A stretch of 64,000 bases of DNA from Auricularia sp. M13 (lineage: Eukaryota > Basidiomycota > Agaricomycetes > Auriculariales > Auriculariaceae), in the NCBI GenBank assembly GCA_037042915.1, contig CM073193.1, positions 4,464,001-4,528,000 on the forward strand, in the 5' to 3' direction. The notes under the pieces were generated by a model. It was not told the origin of the DNA, did not search any database, and saw nothing but the letters and a program-made list of their open reading frames with translations. The position numbers and the translations under genes were made by a program. Of the stretch, positions 43,701 to 56,079 are shown piece by piece (the stretch's first letter is position 1; each line of letters starts with the position of its first letter).

Positions 43701-46447
43701 AAAATGCGAACCAGACAGCCGTCTTGATGGAGTGGGAGTGCTGGGTGACCGTAATGAGGAGCTCGTCGTGAGAGAATACAGGGAGCTTCCGATGCTCCTG
43801 GTAGCGCTTAACGCATTCAAGCCCAAAAGGCAGCCAATCGGGCAGCGCAAAGTTGACCGCCTCGTTGAAGTTCAACTGAAATGGGCAGTCAGGTCAGAAA
43901 GCCGGGATGCGCTGAGCTGTAGCGAGCAGCCTTACACCGTGGTTGAAACCAGCATGGTATGCCCGAGGGAACGTCACAACAAACTCGCCAGCGCGCTGAT
44001 TGCAGGCGTAGACGCGAACGCCGGCCTCGCGCAGACGCGCCGGGTTCATAAGCGTGACGAGCTGGTAAAGCAAATCGGGTTGCGCGTCAAAGAGGTCGGG
44101 CGCCTCCTTGCGAATCGCGGCTTCAAATTTGAGCGCGTCTGCGCCGGGAATACCATACCAGGTCTTGGTCTCGCCCCAGTGCACTAAGTATGTTAATATC
44201 TTCGCTGTGTCGTCAGGGGAAAGCCAGCTTACTGTAATTCATGCTGTACGTGTAGTGATCCTGCGCAAACTTCAGACTGTGGCGTAATAAACGAACAGAA
44301 TCGAAGTACCTCGTTGTGCCAGCAGAAAGTCGAGAATATCATCCCCACATACGTCCAGGGCACCGTCATGCCAGATATGTCCGACTTGATGTAACGGAGC
44401 AGCGAATCTGGGAGAATGGGGATGTTGTTCACGTTCCAGGGATCGCGTGAATAAGGATTGCGTGGGTGAGTCTCGGGAGTCGGCATGCCACTGCAAGCAG
44501 TCAATATTGCTGGTAAAAAGGGAAAGTAGAGTTGCTCGTACCTTCCGTGTGTCGTAGAGTGCACATCGGCACCGTACTCAACTTCGACCGTCTCGAACGG
44601 AGTCTGCACAAGACGCCAGAACTCGCGCTCCACATCCGACTCGGAATAGTGCACGTCTCCAATCGTCGTCGTCGTGACCGAATCGAACGGCGTGGAAGGA
44701 TACCTCGGCTCTGGCGGGTGCGACTCGAACCATAGCCGGCGGAAGGTGAGGTCCCGCATCATGAACGACTGCAGCGTGTGCTCTTCGCCTTCGTCAAACC
44801 CGTAGTCGCCGCCGGTGCCAAACAGGCACTTTTGGCAGAACCATTGCCCACGAGGCACGGTGCTGAGAGGAGGGTCGAGACAGAACGTGTGATAACCTAT
44901 CTCTTTTCGTCAGACAACACGACCATAATCTCTATTGCGAGAAAACGCACCAGCATCGCAGCCATCGCAAAGCAGCATCTCCGTCCCACGCTCGTCCTTC
45001 CCGCAAACGCGACAGACTTCCTGGTCGGTGCTGGGTTTCGTATCCTCCTGCGCCGCGGCGGCAGTAGATGACATAAGCCCGTCTACGGAGACAATACGGC
45101 GTCAGTGTGGCATACGCGGAGAACCGCCCGCTCTCACGCACCGGCTGGTCGACGCCGGGGACGCCCGTCTTTGGCATCCTGTGCGCCGGCTTCCATCATC
45201 TGGATGTCTTCGCCGTTGGCCTCCGCCGCCTGGCTATCGGCTGTCAAGGGGCTGATTGGGCCAGCACCATCTACACCATTGGCGGGTGGGTCTGCCGCTG
45301 TGGGAACGGATGACTCGGTCTGCATGGGTGCCACCGGTACTGCGGCCGGGACACTCCTGACGTGGTCGGAATAATTCTCAAAGGGTAGGATGACCTTGGT
45401 GTACGATGCCTTGAGCTGGGCGGCGACGCCTTGGGCATGATAGCCCATTATCTGTCCTAGTTCTGCCCATTTCTTGTTCTTGCAAACCTAAAATTGACAA
45501 CCCACATAAGCGCTTGCGATGACAGCTTAGGGGACCAACGCACCGCATCGTATCCGCCCATCTTCTGCACCTCCTTCCTCAACAGCCAGAGGTCTAGCCT
45601 CCGGTAATTAACAGTGGGGACGGCGATGTTGGTGTTACCCTGCGAGCTATGGAAGCGGTAGAGTTGCTCCAAAAAGGTCAACTTTGCGCGCGAAGAGGCC
45701 TCGATAGAATTCAGGCGTTGCAAGCGTGTTGTGAACTTGAACGTCTGCGCGTATCGAAAAAAAGTCAATGCAAGAGCAATGGGCCGCGGTTGCGCCACGA
45801 ACCTCCGTATCTGTCACGAAGGGCATCTTCCATCCGACGGGCGGGACAATCTTGCAAATGCCGTACTCCTGGGCCTTGGGGCCCACGGTCTGCATGTACT
45901 TCATGGGGTCCTTGAACTCCTCCAGGCTCGGATAGAACACGGGGCAGTCCTCGAGCGCGAACGGCCGCGGATACGTCCGAGGCGGCAGGACCCTGGGACT
46001 TGATGTCTTGATGGCGGTAAAGTCGAGCTTGCCGGTGGGCACGGCGGGTGGCACGCCCCGCGCGGCGCTCTCGGCGGCAGCAGCAGCACCGGGCGAGTCG
46101 CCCCGCGCGAGGGCGGCCATAGCGTCCGTCTTTGATTTTCGTGGCGCTCGCTTGACGCTGGCGGTCTCGGCCTTGCGGCCGTCGTCGCGGCCGGCATCGT
46201 CGTCGTCGTCCTCGCGGTCGGCCTCCCTGGGTGGGTTCCTGAAGTCGTAAGGCGGGTCGGAGCCATCGGTCGGGATGTCGAGCGCAGAAACGAAGGTCGA
46301 GAACGGCTTCACAAAGTCCCGCGGGTTAGACACCGGCCGCGAAGAAGGCGTCGGGCTGCGCGGCAGCGCCCTGGGAGAGCGAGTTCGCCCGCGGCGGCTG
46401 GGTGTTCCTCGTGCCGGCGTCGATGGCGCAGGCTCTGTCGTCGCCAT
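40747..46447 (-). CDS. KDM5: KDM5/Lid2-type JmjC histone H3K4 demethylase
   Basis: Nuclear Fe(II)/2-oxoglutarate demethylase, predicted to remove methyl groups from H3K4. A multi-exon gene, about 1,850 residues. Order: Pro-rich N-terminus; JmjN ([18 protein letters not shown]); ARID ([21 protein letters not shown]); PHD1 ([20 protein letters not shown]); JmjC with iron ligands in CWHNED and YHAGFNHG and with [12 protein letters not shown]5HC2 finger ([17 protein letters not shown]); PLU-1-like helical region; PHD2 (CICDRQV to CPFCDHH); PHD3 ([15 protein letters not shown]). The last intron joins 41323 to 41270 and the final exon ends in a Lys-rich segment. The ATG at 46447 has the better context; an in-frame ATG exists at 46570. 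Only 78 bp of native sequence remain after the stop before arm B begins. Confidence 0.92.
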
Positions 46448-46869
46448 TGTCTGATCAACTGCAGCGAACGACAGCCGCTGTCTGGGCAAACTGTCAAACG
46501 GCTGAGTTCCAATCGAGACGTCTTCGGAACTCCTAACAACCTTGTACAAAGCAATAACGCGAACCAGCATACCTACCCTTCACATCATGGCCTCTTATCA
46601 GCTCCCCACCTTCCAGACAATATTTTGAAAATTTTGTGCAGGTCCATCTTGCGAAATGCATCTTGTGCATTGTTCTGAACCCTGAGAGATTCGCTGCACA
46701 GCATCGACTGAATAGGTGATCGCCTAAATAGAAATACATTGCGCGTAAGTAAAAGCCAAAGCAATGATGACTGACAGCAACGGGCCGCGGTAAGGACAAA
46801 GTATCCAGCAGACGTGCGGGCGGCGAGCAATAATAAGAGTAGGATATGGATCATTGAGCTTCAGCCTCG
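46448..46869. other. Intergenic, KDM5 promoter
   Basis: Between two minus-strand genes. If KDM5 starts at the upstream ATG, 46448-46570 is coding. No other gene seen. Confidence 0.5.
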
Positions 46870-49698
46870 TCACTTTCCGTTCTTGCGCTGCTCGGCGCGC
46901 AGCTGGTCGCGCAGCGTCGCATTGTTCCGCTGCAGCTCGTTCATCTCGTCGAGTAGCGCAATGCGCTGCGTCTCCTGCGTCGTACTGTAGCGCTCGAGCT
47001 CCTGCTCCGCCTCCTTGAGCCGCTTGGTCGTGTCGGCGAGCTGCGGCTCGAGCTGTACCCGCACAGCCTCGCCAGCAGACGATACCTCCGCCGCAAGCGC
47101 GAGCGTCCTCGCGCTCAGCGTGTCGTTCGCCTCGCGCAGGCTCTTGATGACCTCCGCCTGCTGCGTGTTGGTCAGCTCGAGCACCTGCTTCTCGACGTTC
47201 GCTGTGCGCAGCTGCTCGGACAGATGCGTCACCTCCGTCGTCCTTGACCGATTATCAGCTACACATCTCACGCGAAGCATTCAATGACGACTCACAATTG
47301 GTTGACACGCGTAGTGAGCGTTCCCGAGCGCTCCTCAAGCGCGCGGACCTGCTTAGCATACGTCTCGAGGCCCATAGTGCTCTCCTGGGCGAGCTTCTGC
47401 GCGCGCTCAGCATTGCTCTTGAGGTGCTCATGCGACTGCGCGAAGCGGATGAGGCGTTCAATGAGCGCGCGGTCGTCCGCGAGCAGCGCCGAGACGCGCT
47501 GCACGAACGCGTCGACGGAGAACTCGTTCATGACCGCAGGCGACGGGAACGCGTGCCGCGGGTCGTACAGCGCCTTGAGCTGCCGCACGTCCAGGTCGCT
47601 TAGCGACGGCCCGCCGTCCGACGCCGACCGCGGGCTCGGGCTCACCGGCGACTTGGGTCGCATTGGTGAGTGCGCCTTCATCTTCGTCGCCCGGGCCTCG
47701 GGCGATGGCAACATCGGCCAGATGCCGCGCAGTGCTTGCAGTACACGATCGTTGTCCTTGTCGTTGATAGAAACGTTGGCCGGGCTCGCCGCCAACGCCC
47801 GTTGAGCAGCGAGGTCTGATATACGATCGGATTGCTCCTGGTAATGCTTAGCACGTGCAGATAGAATAGCGGAGCAGAGGCCTACCTTAATACGCTCCTC
47901 CAGCACCTTGACCTCCTTGCGCGCCTCGTCCCGCTCCCTGCGAGCCTCGTCCGCCGCCCTCGATCCGCCCGAGTCCAGATGGGCTCCAACGGCATTGACC
48001 AGACTTGTAAGCGATGGATCACGGGTAACAGGCGTGATGATCCCATGCGAGCGTATTATGACTGTCAGAGCTTCTCGAGCACTGTTGAAGTCCGCGATAA
48101 CCTTCGCGTCGTCTGCGCGCTGCTGGTCGTATTCTTCCTGCAGCCGCGCCAGGTCGTCCATCTTGTCCTCCTCAATCTGCTCACGTTCGCGCTCCCACTC
48201 GTCCCGCTCGGCCTCATACTTAGCGCGGAGCTCCTCAAGCTCAGGCCCAGAGCCGCCAGCGCGCCGCGCATCCTCGAGCTCGGTCTGCAGCGTCTGCAGG
48301 TCCATGCTCATGGTCGCTTCGAGCTCGTCCTTCTCCATCGTCAATATCGATACTTCGCGAGAAAGCTCAGCCTGCTTCTTCTTTGCTTCAGCTGCCTCAG
48401 CGGTCGCAGCATTCAGCTTGGTCTCGAGCTCGAGCATCTGCGCGATGGACGGCGTCTGCCGAGACGACGGCATGACGGCGTCCGCATTCCCCGCAAATAG
48501 GTGAGCGCCGTCGAACTTGTGCGATGTGAAGGACATGGGCATGCTGCTCTCGGACGTGGGCGAGCTGGCCTCGGTCGAGGTGTCGAACGCGGAGCGCCCC
48601 TTGGCCTCCATCGCGCGCAAAGAGAAGGCAAGCACCGCAGCACGGTGCTCGAGCAACTTCCGCCGGACCTCGTTCGCGCGCTCGGAGACGCGGTAGAGCT
48701 CCTTCTGCGCATTGTCAACCTTGCGGTTCGCCACGTCCAGCTGGTCTGATGTTGGCTTAGACATTCGCTTGTGCGTCTGGTTGAGGTTCTGCAGTGATAA
48801 TGCCGCGTCCCGGATTTTGGTTTCGAGCGCAAGCTTCTTCGTGAGGGCTTCTACGCGCGACGCAAGGACTTGTTGCTCCTGAACGATTGTTAGTTAGATG
48901 TTAGACAAAGTCAGCGGTATCGCAGTGCTCGTAACGACTCGACGAATTTCGCAACCAGCATGACCGGTCCATGCATAGACAAGTTCCAATGCTTATAGCA
49001 TCGACAATGCAACTATCGCATTGCCTTTTCGCAATTATAATCGCGTATACGTGTAACCAGCAATGTTGTGAGGCGTTACGAGCGAGCTGTGATACGTCCA
49101 TAGAGCGGCGATTACTTACCTTCTTCAACTCTTCGACTTCTTCGAACGAAAGGATGTTCAGGTCGCGGCTGTCGACCAGAGCATCGCTCGCAAGCAGACT
49201 CATGAGCATCTCGTCCCGAGTGTCCAGCACGGGGAGAGTGACCGGAGTCCCCTGCCTGGTGGGTGGCTTGGACATGCCATTGGGCCGTGACGCGCCGTTC
49301 AATATTCGTTCTGGCGACACCGGAACGCGCGGAACAGGTGGGCGCTGCTGCTGGGGCGGCGGGGTCTGTGTCGCGCGCGGCGGCGTGGCCGACGCTGAAA
49401 CTGAGGGCGGGATCGCTGGCGGCGGAATGCGCGGCAGCGTCTTGACGTCGTCCGGCCGGCTGTCGCGCCTGAAGAAAATGGGCGTGCCCGGCGTGCTCCC
49501 AGGACTTGCGGGCGTGTAGACCGACGACGCGATGGCGGGCGAGGGCGGCATGGCTGGCGACATCGGCGGCCAGGTCGGCTTGCCGCTGTTCACGAACGAG
49601 AGCGGCATTGTCGTCTGGATAGGCGCCGGTCCTGGCTGCGGCGGGGGCGGCGTGCCAGGCTTCTGCCCGCCGCCGAGAAATCGTCGTACGCCGTTCAT
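46870..49698 (-). CDS. Uds1-domain coiled-coil protein (up-regulated during septation)
   Basis: Fungal coiled-coil protein with the Uds1 domain, linked in fission yeast to septation. Exons 49698-49120, 48878-47886, 47837-47296 and 47242-46870, 828 residues. The third junction is a 48 nt in-frame intron (GTAGGC to CCAG). A Pro-rich N-terminus of 160 residues precedes the Uds1 domain: ASDALVDSRDLNILSFEEVE, then across the splice EQQVLASRVEALTKKLALET. The rest is nearly continuous coiled coil (ELEDARR, AKYEAERDEWEREREQIEED, LREANDTLSARTLALAAEV), interrupted by a Pro/Ser segment near residue 570. It probably acts as a cortical or septal scaffold. Confidence 0.85.
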
Positions 49699-49940
49699 GA
49701 TGTCGTGAGTGCCGTCGCCGACTGCGGTTGCGTATAGCGCGCGCCGAACGCTTGTGCGGCAAAGTCCGATCGCGAGGCGCGACCTGAAGCCACAACCTTG
49801 CTCGACGCAGCGACCAGCTAGGAGACTTGGAAACCAAGGGGTCTCCGGAGTAGACACGGACCCAGGGTGGGGTCAAATTTGCTTCCGAGGGGTCGAGGGG
49901 GTCGGCAAACGCTTATAACTTTTTTTTTTTATTTACTTCC

Positions 49941-50637
49941 AGTCATTTGTTGGGGGTGAGCCAGCAAACAACGCTGGTCCCCATTTTGAAATGGAAACTC
50001 GTTATCTTTTTGGTCGCCCGTTTGTGTGAGCACTTGTCTCAAAAGTGGACATCGGCCAGAAGACATTCAGAGGAAATATTGAATAATATATGTTCTGGGA
50101 GGAAAAGAGCAATGTTCATATACCCTCTACATTTAGTGCTACTACCGATCTTATTACTTACTACATCTTTATCAGCTACTAGTATTACTTGTGCACTTGC
50201 CTGTGTTCGAACCGATGACTTTGTAGACAGTTAGCTAGTCGAGTCGCGCGTCATAACCTACTGAGCTATTATGGAGATTATCTACGGTGGAACCGCGCAT
50301 ACTTTAATCTTGAGCCAGTCCAAGCATAACGTTGCATATTAATAGTTGATTTCCAACTGGGATGCATCGTCCAACTGCTGCATGATGTTTTTTTGGTGCC
50401 ATGGAACGATGCACTAGACTGCCTGAGATGCTATGCAGCAGTTCTCACCTCTTCAGTTGCCTCTAGAAAGCTCTCCTGCACGGAGAAGGCAGTCATTTGT
50501 TGGGTACGTCGCCCCTGAGCCATTCTCCCCCGCAAACAACGCTGCAGTCCTGCGAAGGCAATATCATAAATTGCAGGGTGTCAACCTGGAACTCACTCGT
50601 CGTATCTTTTTGGTCGCCGCGTTTGTGTGAGCACTGT
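49941..50637 (+). repeat. Diverged direct repeat pair
   Basis: 49941-50040 and 50490-50637 share, in order, CAGTCATTTGTTGGG, GAGCCA, GCAAACAACGCTG, TATCTTTTTGGTCGCC and GTTTGTGTGAGCAC. The second copy has extra bases between the shared blocks. The 450 bp between them is AT-rich and unrelated. Confidence 0.75.
50203..50275 (-). repeat. tRNA-derived, SINE-like segment
   Basis: On the minus strand TAGCTCAGTAGG resembles a pol III A box and GGTTCGAAC a B box, 55 bp apart. The D-stem, T-stem and acceptor stem do not pair properly, so this is not a working tRNA gene. A SINE head or tRNA remnant is possible. Confidence 0.25.
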
Positions 50638-51885
50638 TGTCGAGCCTGCGCTCCGAGTGCGAGGATCCCATCGTCATGTGGCTCACATCCACATATCAGC
50701 AGAGGGTCAAGCTGGCTGTTTGGAACCGGACGCTTTATTTGTCTCGAATGTAACTTGTCGGCTTTCTAAGCCCTCAGGCCTCAGCATTCAGCAGAGCCTC
50801 CAAATTATAAACACCAGAGGCGCGCTAGCGTAAACTTCGTTGTCATGGGCAGTCCAAGGTGAAAGAAGCTTAAAGTGATAGTGCTCTATGTGCCATGGAC
50901 TACAGCGGTCCTTGTTATCGCGGGTTACAGTGCCCATTGGATTTTGCCACCGTTCACTGCGGAGTGAACGAGCCATTTAGACTTTAGGCAGTAATGTCCT
51001 ATTCCTCAGGCCACAAACCTGCAGGATCAACTTCTACAACCAAATGCAGTGTAGATGTGCTGCGAATCCAAGAAGGAAGGTTAAACCTGAAGTTCAAGAT
51101 GCACAGCGAATTGCGATCCGTTTAACTTTCAGGTTTTGGCCTTTCCATTCTAACCGATCTTCTCTCTGACTGATCCTTATACCAGCTAACGCACAGCTCC
51201 ATGCTCATAACAGCGGGAGGCTAATCAATTGTGTCAGACGTCCGGTGGCAGCGTGGAATCCGAATATAGGCCTAATCCAATGCTGCGACGGGTCCGACTG
51301 CTAGCTGCTACTGCTCACAGGCAGTTGTGGCAGGTGGCAATCAGAGATGTCCTGCGTCAAATTGTCGTCTCACGCGCCGTGGCTTCCAGTTCTCTTCTCG
51401 TGGCTGGGTGAACCGGATTTCCGACCTCCAAAATCCGTTTTCCGTGACCGTTGTTTTCCGCCAGGCTTTCGTCAAGAAGTGCTGGCATCTGCATTGAATT
51501 AAACAAATGGCGTGCGCAGGGAATAGAGTGCTAAAGTGCGCTGAGCGTCATGACGACGACATGAGCGCTCAGGGCATTATTGACCGGCCCTCAACGAAAA
51601 TGAAAAAACGACCAACAGGAAACATGGGGAGACACAGCACTGCGCCAGCGTCGTGCGGTGAGAGAGAGGCTTGGAGTCCAGTGCGATTCTGCGCAGTATG
51701 ATAGTCCCGTTGGTCCATGGCGGACCCGGAGGTGCGTTGCCGGCTCGAGGAAAGGCGGTCAACGGAGGCGGTGCAGATTACGCCCGAGCCGGCGGGAATG
51801 ATTGGCAAGTCGCAGTCAAAGGGCTCTTCTTGTGCACCGTTAAGTTGTTGGCAGGCCCACGCTCGCTGGCTGTTCCGCCCCGGCC

Positions 51886-53395
51886 ATGGTGCGCGCGCTG
51901 GTATTTTGTGGCCTTATTATTGCGCTTTCTACTTCCTTCGCCGCCGACACGCCGCTCACGGTCGGCGACTCGGACAAGCACGTTTCCTACAAGGCTGGGA
52001 TATTCAGCGGCGACATCTCCAAGTGCACAACTAGTCGTAGACGCAACCCTTGCGCCAATCAATGGTGCGTGCGCTGTTATCGAGCGACGGGTGGCTATTA
52101 ACTTGGAGACCAGGTGGGAGGAGAACGTGAACGGCGCTTTCATGGGCTCTGTGAAAACTACAGCGGGCTCGCAGAGCAATCTCCAGGTTGTGTTCCAAGG
52201 TGTGTAATCGCAACCGTCTGTGTGTGTATGTAACTCACAGCAACTCGAGGATCGTCGATAGCTGTCGTCGGTGTCCGAGATAAGGACGGCGCGCAAGCCG
52301 TCGTCTCCATTGATGGCGGCGCAACCAACATCGCCGATTTCTCAGCGGTCGACGGCCAACGACACATTGGGGAAACTGTTTTCTCCTCTGGAGAGCTCAA
52401 CTCAAGTTCACCTCATACTCTGAACCTGTGGTACAACCCTCGTGGACCTCGCGGCTTCGTTCGTGTAGACTCCTTCGTCATTACATTTCCGGACACGCAA
52501 GCAAGGTCTGCATGGCAGTCTGAGCCCGTGTTCCATAATGATCTCATGGCGTTTGTGCAGTCCCTTTCCCGACGGTCTACCAGTTGTGCCTCCTCCCGAT
52601 ACAGTGCCACCCAGTGCCAGCCCTACGATAGTCCCGGAGCCAACGTTTACACAACCGGTATCATCACAGTCGGACCCGTGAGCGTCCTGCTGCTAGAATA
52701 TTGGACGCGTCTGTTGACCTGATGCCAGAACCTCCGAATCCACTCCTACCGCGCCTGCGATTGTAGGAACGACCCGATCATCAAGGAATAGCTCTATCCC
52801 CATCGTGGCGGGGATGGTAACGGGCCTCGGGACCCTGCTTGTAGCAGGCGGTACCCGATCATCAAGGAATAGCTCTATCCCCATCGTGGCGGGGATGGTA
52901 ACGGGCCTCGGGACCCTGCTTGTAGCAGGCGGTATCCTCTTCTGGTTCTTCCGCCGCCGGCGCGCCGTGCCTGTGCAGTCTATGACGCCCGTCCGGTCCT
53001 CCATGCCTGCGAACCCAGTCCGAAGCCCCACTGCTCCCGCACCAGCGCCAGCACGGGGGCTACTCTCGCGCGCTACGTACGCCTTCACGCGTCGCGGCTC
53101 TAGCGTCACCTCGTCCTCGGACAACCCGCCCATGTCGCAGGCACCCCGTTCCCCGCCGCCCCCAGTCCCGCAGCTGACTGCTTTCGTCAACCCCTATACC
53201 TACCGCCATCCTTACACCTATCCGCGCTCGGAGGACAGCACATCGCTCGGCCCGCCCGTCGACGAGCGTCCGCCCAACGTTCCCGCGCCCCAATCACCCG
53301 TGTCGCCGAGATTGACGTCTCCCCCGCGGCGACTGCAGGTCTTCAACCCTGACTCCACAACAGTCGTATCGAGTGAGAGTGGGGGTGGGCGGTAG
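51886..53395 (+). CDS. Secretory-pathway type I membrane protein with duplicated transmembrane segment
   Basis: Exons 51886-52022, 52114-52199, 52241-52505, 52561-52677 and 52729-53395, 423 residues, all phases consistent. Signal peptide MVRALVFCGLIIALSTSFAA. The ectodomain resembles the beta-sandwich of many agaricomycete membrane proteins: LTVGDSDKHVSYKAGIF, SNLQVVFQG, SIAVVGVRDKDGAQ and HTLNLWYNP. A Pro/Ser/Thr linker precedes the membrane region. The segment IPIVAGMVTGLGTLLVAGG occurs twice in a row because of a perfect 81 bp tandem duplication. After the second copy come ILFWFFRRRR and a 135-residue Pro/Ser-rich tail, expected to be cytosolic. Sensor or cell-wall-related role is conceivable but unproven. 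Confidence 0.75.
52772..52933 (+). repeat. Perfect 81 bp tandem duplication inside the coding region
   Basis: Unit 1 52772-52852, unit 2 52853-52933, identical by eye and in frame (27 codons each). Each unit starts ACCCGATCATCAAGG and ends GTAGCAGGCGGT. Confidence 0.95.
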
Positions 53396-53703
53396 CATGA
53401 GCGAGTGTGTTGACGCAAGTCGTCAACCGCTTCTGTCATTTTTCGTATTGCATTCTTTCCTGGGTCGAGCGTGTTGTATGTTATATTGCTGTCAGGGTGC
53501 TAAGTACAACCAAGCTATCTTGTTATTTGCGATTCGATGAGACGTCTATCTCCCTGCAGAAGCTTGACCCGCAAAGACAGCAGGCTCAACGTCCCGCAGA
53601 CCCGCGTCTCGCGCCGCGGTGTAGAGTCTGCAACGTCGGAGTTGAGTAACGGTCACGGTGCCAACCGCTTCGTGCAGGCGCTGCTTGCTCTCTGGATCCC
53701 ACC
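53396..53703. other. Intergenic
   Basis: 3' flank of the membrane protein gene and promoter of TLS1. Nothing else seen. Confidence 0.5.
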
Positions 53704-54966
53704 ATGATCAAGAAACGCAGTCGACCGGCGACCGTCACGCGCGAACGCGAGCTTACTCTAGAACCCGAAGAGCCCGCTGCGCCGGAGACCCAAGACGAAG
53801 CAGGGCTAGAGTACGCAGTCGTATACCCCACCTCGTCTCAATGCTCACTCGATCGAATGTGCTCAGCATCAGCGATTTATTAGAATTGCGCAAGCTGAAG
53901 CGCGCGCGCGAGGGTATCGACGCGGCCAAGCTGCGACAGGGCGACGCAAAGAAGCGCAGAGTCGACCCTGCGACGGCAGCCGTCGTCACGAAGGGCGGTC
54001 TGCGCGAAGTGCGCGACGCTGTTGACGAGTGAGTTTTTGATATCTTTATTCTTGGGAGTATCATCGGGGCTGATGATGTGAGTGAGCTCGAGGGCGACGA
54101 GGCCAAGGCCCGCAGGACGGTGCGGTCGAACAACTTCACGGGCCAAACGAACGCGTTGGATGTGGACAAGCATATGTGCGTTCAGATTTAAATTGAATGT
54201 CGAATTTGAGTTGACCTGATACGGCTGAAAATTTCAGGATGAATTACATTGAGGAGAACATGCGCAAACGGTACGGCGGCGCGGAGGACGACGACAACGA
54301 CGGCAAGAAGGACGAGCCGTGGGACCCGCTGGCCGAGCTCTTCCGCGTCGACCCCATCTTCCCCTCCAAGCCGTCGGATAAGCCCACGCAGTCCAAGGCG
54401 GCCGCGGTCGTCCCCAAGAAGAAAGACAACGAGGAGGGTAGCGTCACGAACAGCGCGACGATGCTTACTGCCATCCCCGAGGTCGACCTTGGCATGGAGT
54501 GCGTCTTCTATACCGCACATTGCCGAAGTGAATGGCGAATGACGCCCTTGTTGCTGTCTTCAGCACGCGTCTGAAGAATATCGAGGACACAGAGAAGGCC
54601 AAGCGCACCGCTGCGGAGCTGAAGCAGGAGCGGATGCGCGTGGACAAGGACGACTTGGTTGCCGGACGCTGTACGTGTGAATCCAACTGCCAGATCGACC
54701 GCTCGCTGACGCCTCCGTGCAGTTTACCGTGGCCAGGACAAGAGCAAGCTCAAGACGGACGAGGAGCGGCTGCGCAGCGCCATGGCCGCCGAAATGGGCA
54801 ACGCGCCCGATCCAGCACGGCGGCACGAGCATCAGCATCGCTCGCAGCGCAAGGAGGTCGCTACGGATGATATTGTGAGCGTACCATAAAGTCTTTTTTT
54901 GCCATTGCTCAATCATCCTTGCAGGCCATGGAACGGTTCAAGAAGCGCATGGCCAATCGCAAGTGA
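53704..54966 (+). CDS. TLS1: Tls1/C9orf78 (Hep59) family spliceosome-associated protein
   Basis: Nuclear protein of the Hep_59 family; fission yeast Tls1 acts with the Brr2 helicase in splicing and thereby in telomere silencing. Exons 53704-53810, 53867-54028, 54083-54175, 54238-54498, 54564-54670, 54723-54874 and 54925-54966 give 307 residues. Family landmarks: N-terminal MIKKRSRP, SDLLELRKLKR, NNFTGQTNALDVDKHMMNYIEENMRKR, EVDLGM joined to DTRLKNIEDTEKAKR, and the C-terminal MERFKKRMANRK. The second intron is taken as the 54 nt version, because a nearer AG would leave only 30 nt. Mostly charged and probably disordered. Confidence 0.88.
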
Positions 54967-55181
54967 CATACGGTACAGAATGCTTCTTCAGCTGAACTGT
55001 ATGTACAGTATTGTATAATCAGAGCATATTCACGCGAACGCTCCTGCCTTGCATGCGTTTCAGTTTCAGTCTGCCATGCAAGGGTGCCCGCGCAATAGCC
55101 GACCGGTCGTCGATATGGATCACTGACCCATGCGTAAGGAATACTTGCTCACGATATCATATGCCACCGACTATGTTCAAG

Positions 55182-56079
55182 TGAACGCCAACCGCGCCCA
55201 CCTTCTCAAGTACAGTGCCGCGTACGCGAAGCTGTGGCCAGCCTCGACGCACATCATGGTGCAACAAGGCTTTGGGCTTCTATTTCGTTCATTGGCAACA
55301 CGAGTAAGGCTGCGGAATACCAAGTATGTCGCGTCCGCCGCTTGAAGCTGACTTATATCCCAGGCGAATGAGATCGCCCCGATAATCCAGGTATTCCAGG
55401 AGGCCAGTGTTGACTTCGCGGATTCTTCGAGGTCGCGTTGCATAATCAGCCACGCGCTTTCCAATGGTGCGCCATTCTTTGGTCTTCTCTCCATAGGCCT
55501 GAACCAATTTTAATCATGCAGGCGGTGCCTCGCGAATTGTACGCATCGAAGCGTTGCTGCATAGGGTTGCAAAGGGCTTGCAACCGAAGCAGCGCGCACC
55601 TATAGCGCTCATCTTCGATTCTGGCCCGGCAAATCTGATCTTCCTCGAGCTGCTGCCAGTGGGTGCAATCACGACGATGGAGTCTACCCTTTAAAATCGC
55701 CTATGCGCTCGTCTTTGGGCCCTGTTACTTCTTCCTGCGCCTCACGCACGACTGGATGCTGCGGTGCACGAATCCCGTCGAGGGCCTGCGCCAGCGGCTG
55801 GCGCGCGTTGCGCTGCTCGCGCCGTGGACGACGCCCGCCACGCCGCGCACGTACATCTACTCGACGGCGGACACCGTCATTCCCTACAAAGGCATCGAGG
55901 CGCACATCGCGGATGTCAAGCGGCTCGGCCTCGACGTCTACGTCGAGTGCTTTACCGAGAGCTCGCACGTCGCGCATGCGCTCAGCGACCCCGAGCGCTA
56001 CTGGCGCACCGTGCGCAAGACGTGGGAGCGTGCGTGTGCTGCGCATCAGCTGGAAAAACGGTACGTTGCCCGTCTGTAA
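55182..56079 (+). pseudogene. Broken DUF829 (TMEM53-like) hydrolase gene
   Basis: Inverted paralogue of the intact gene at 59733-60844. Recognisable parts: NANRAHLLKYSAAYAKLWPASTHI, APIIQVFQEASVDFAD, the splice rebuilding SNGG, RIEALLHRVAKGLQPKQRAPIALIFD, and YFFLRLTHDWML through to the end. The two N-terminal exons including the GWM motif are not found upstream. Near 55675, ACGACGATGG stands where the intact copy has ACGACGGGCTGG: two bases are missing and the frame shifts, with a stop soon after. Downstream the original frame stays open. Missing 5' exons plus a frameshift point to a pseudogene. Confidence 0.65.

Larger units (their letters stand above)
49699..51885. other. Gene-poor, partly AT-rich region
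   Basis: No gene supported. It holds a T-run near 49919, a diverged direct repeat (49941-50040 and 50490-50637), a tRNA-like segment near 50203-50275, and a 65-codon plus-strand frame at 50433-50630 with protein-like composition (NNAAVLRRQYHKLQG). It probably contains decayed repeats or gene remnants. The promoter of the 51886 gene must lie at the right end. Confidence 0.5.

Noticed and set aside
40750-43875. Long plus-strand frames opposite KDM5
   Set aside because: Antisense shadows of a GC-rich coding region; no domains, and the minus strand has unambiguous JmjC/PHD content.
47200-48750. Plus-strand frames opposite the Uds1 gene
   Set aside because: Ser/Arg-rich complement of coiled-coil codons; no splice logic or homology.
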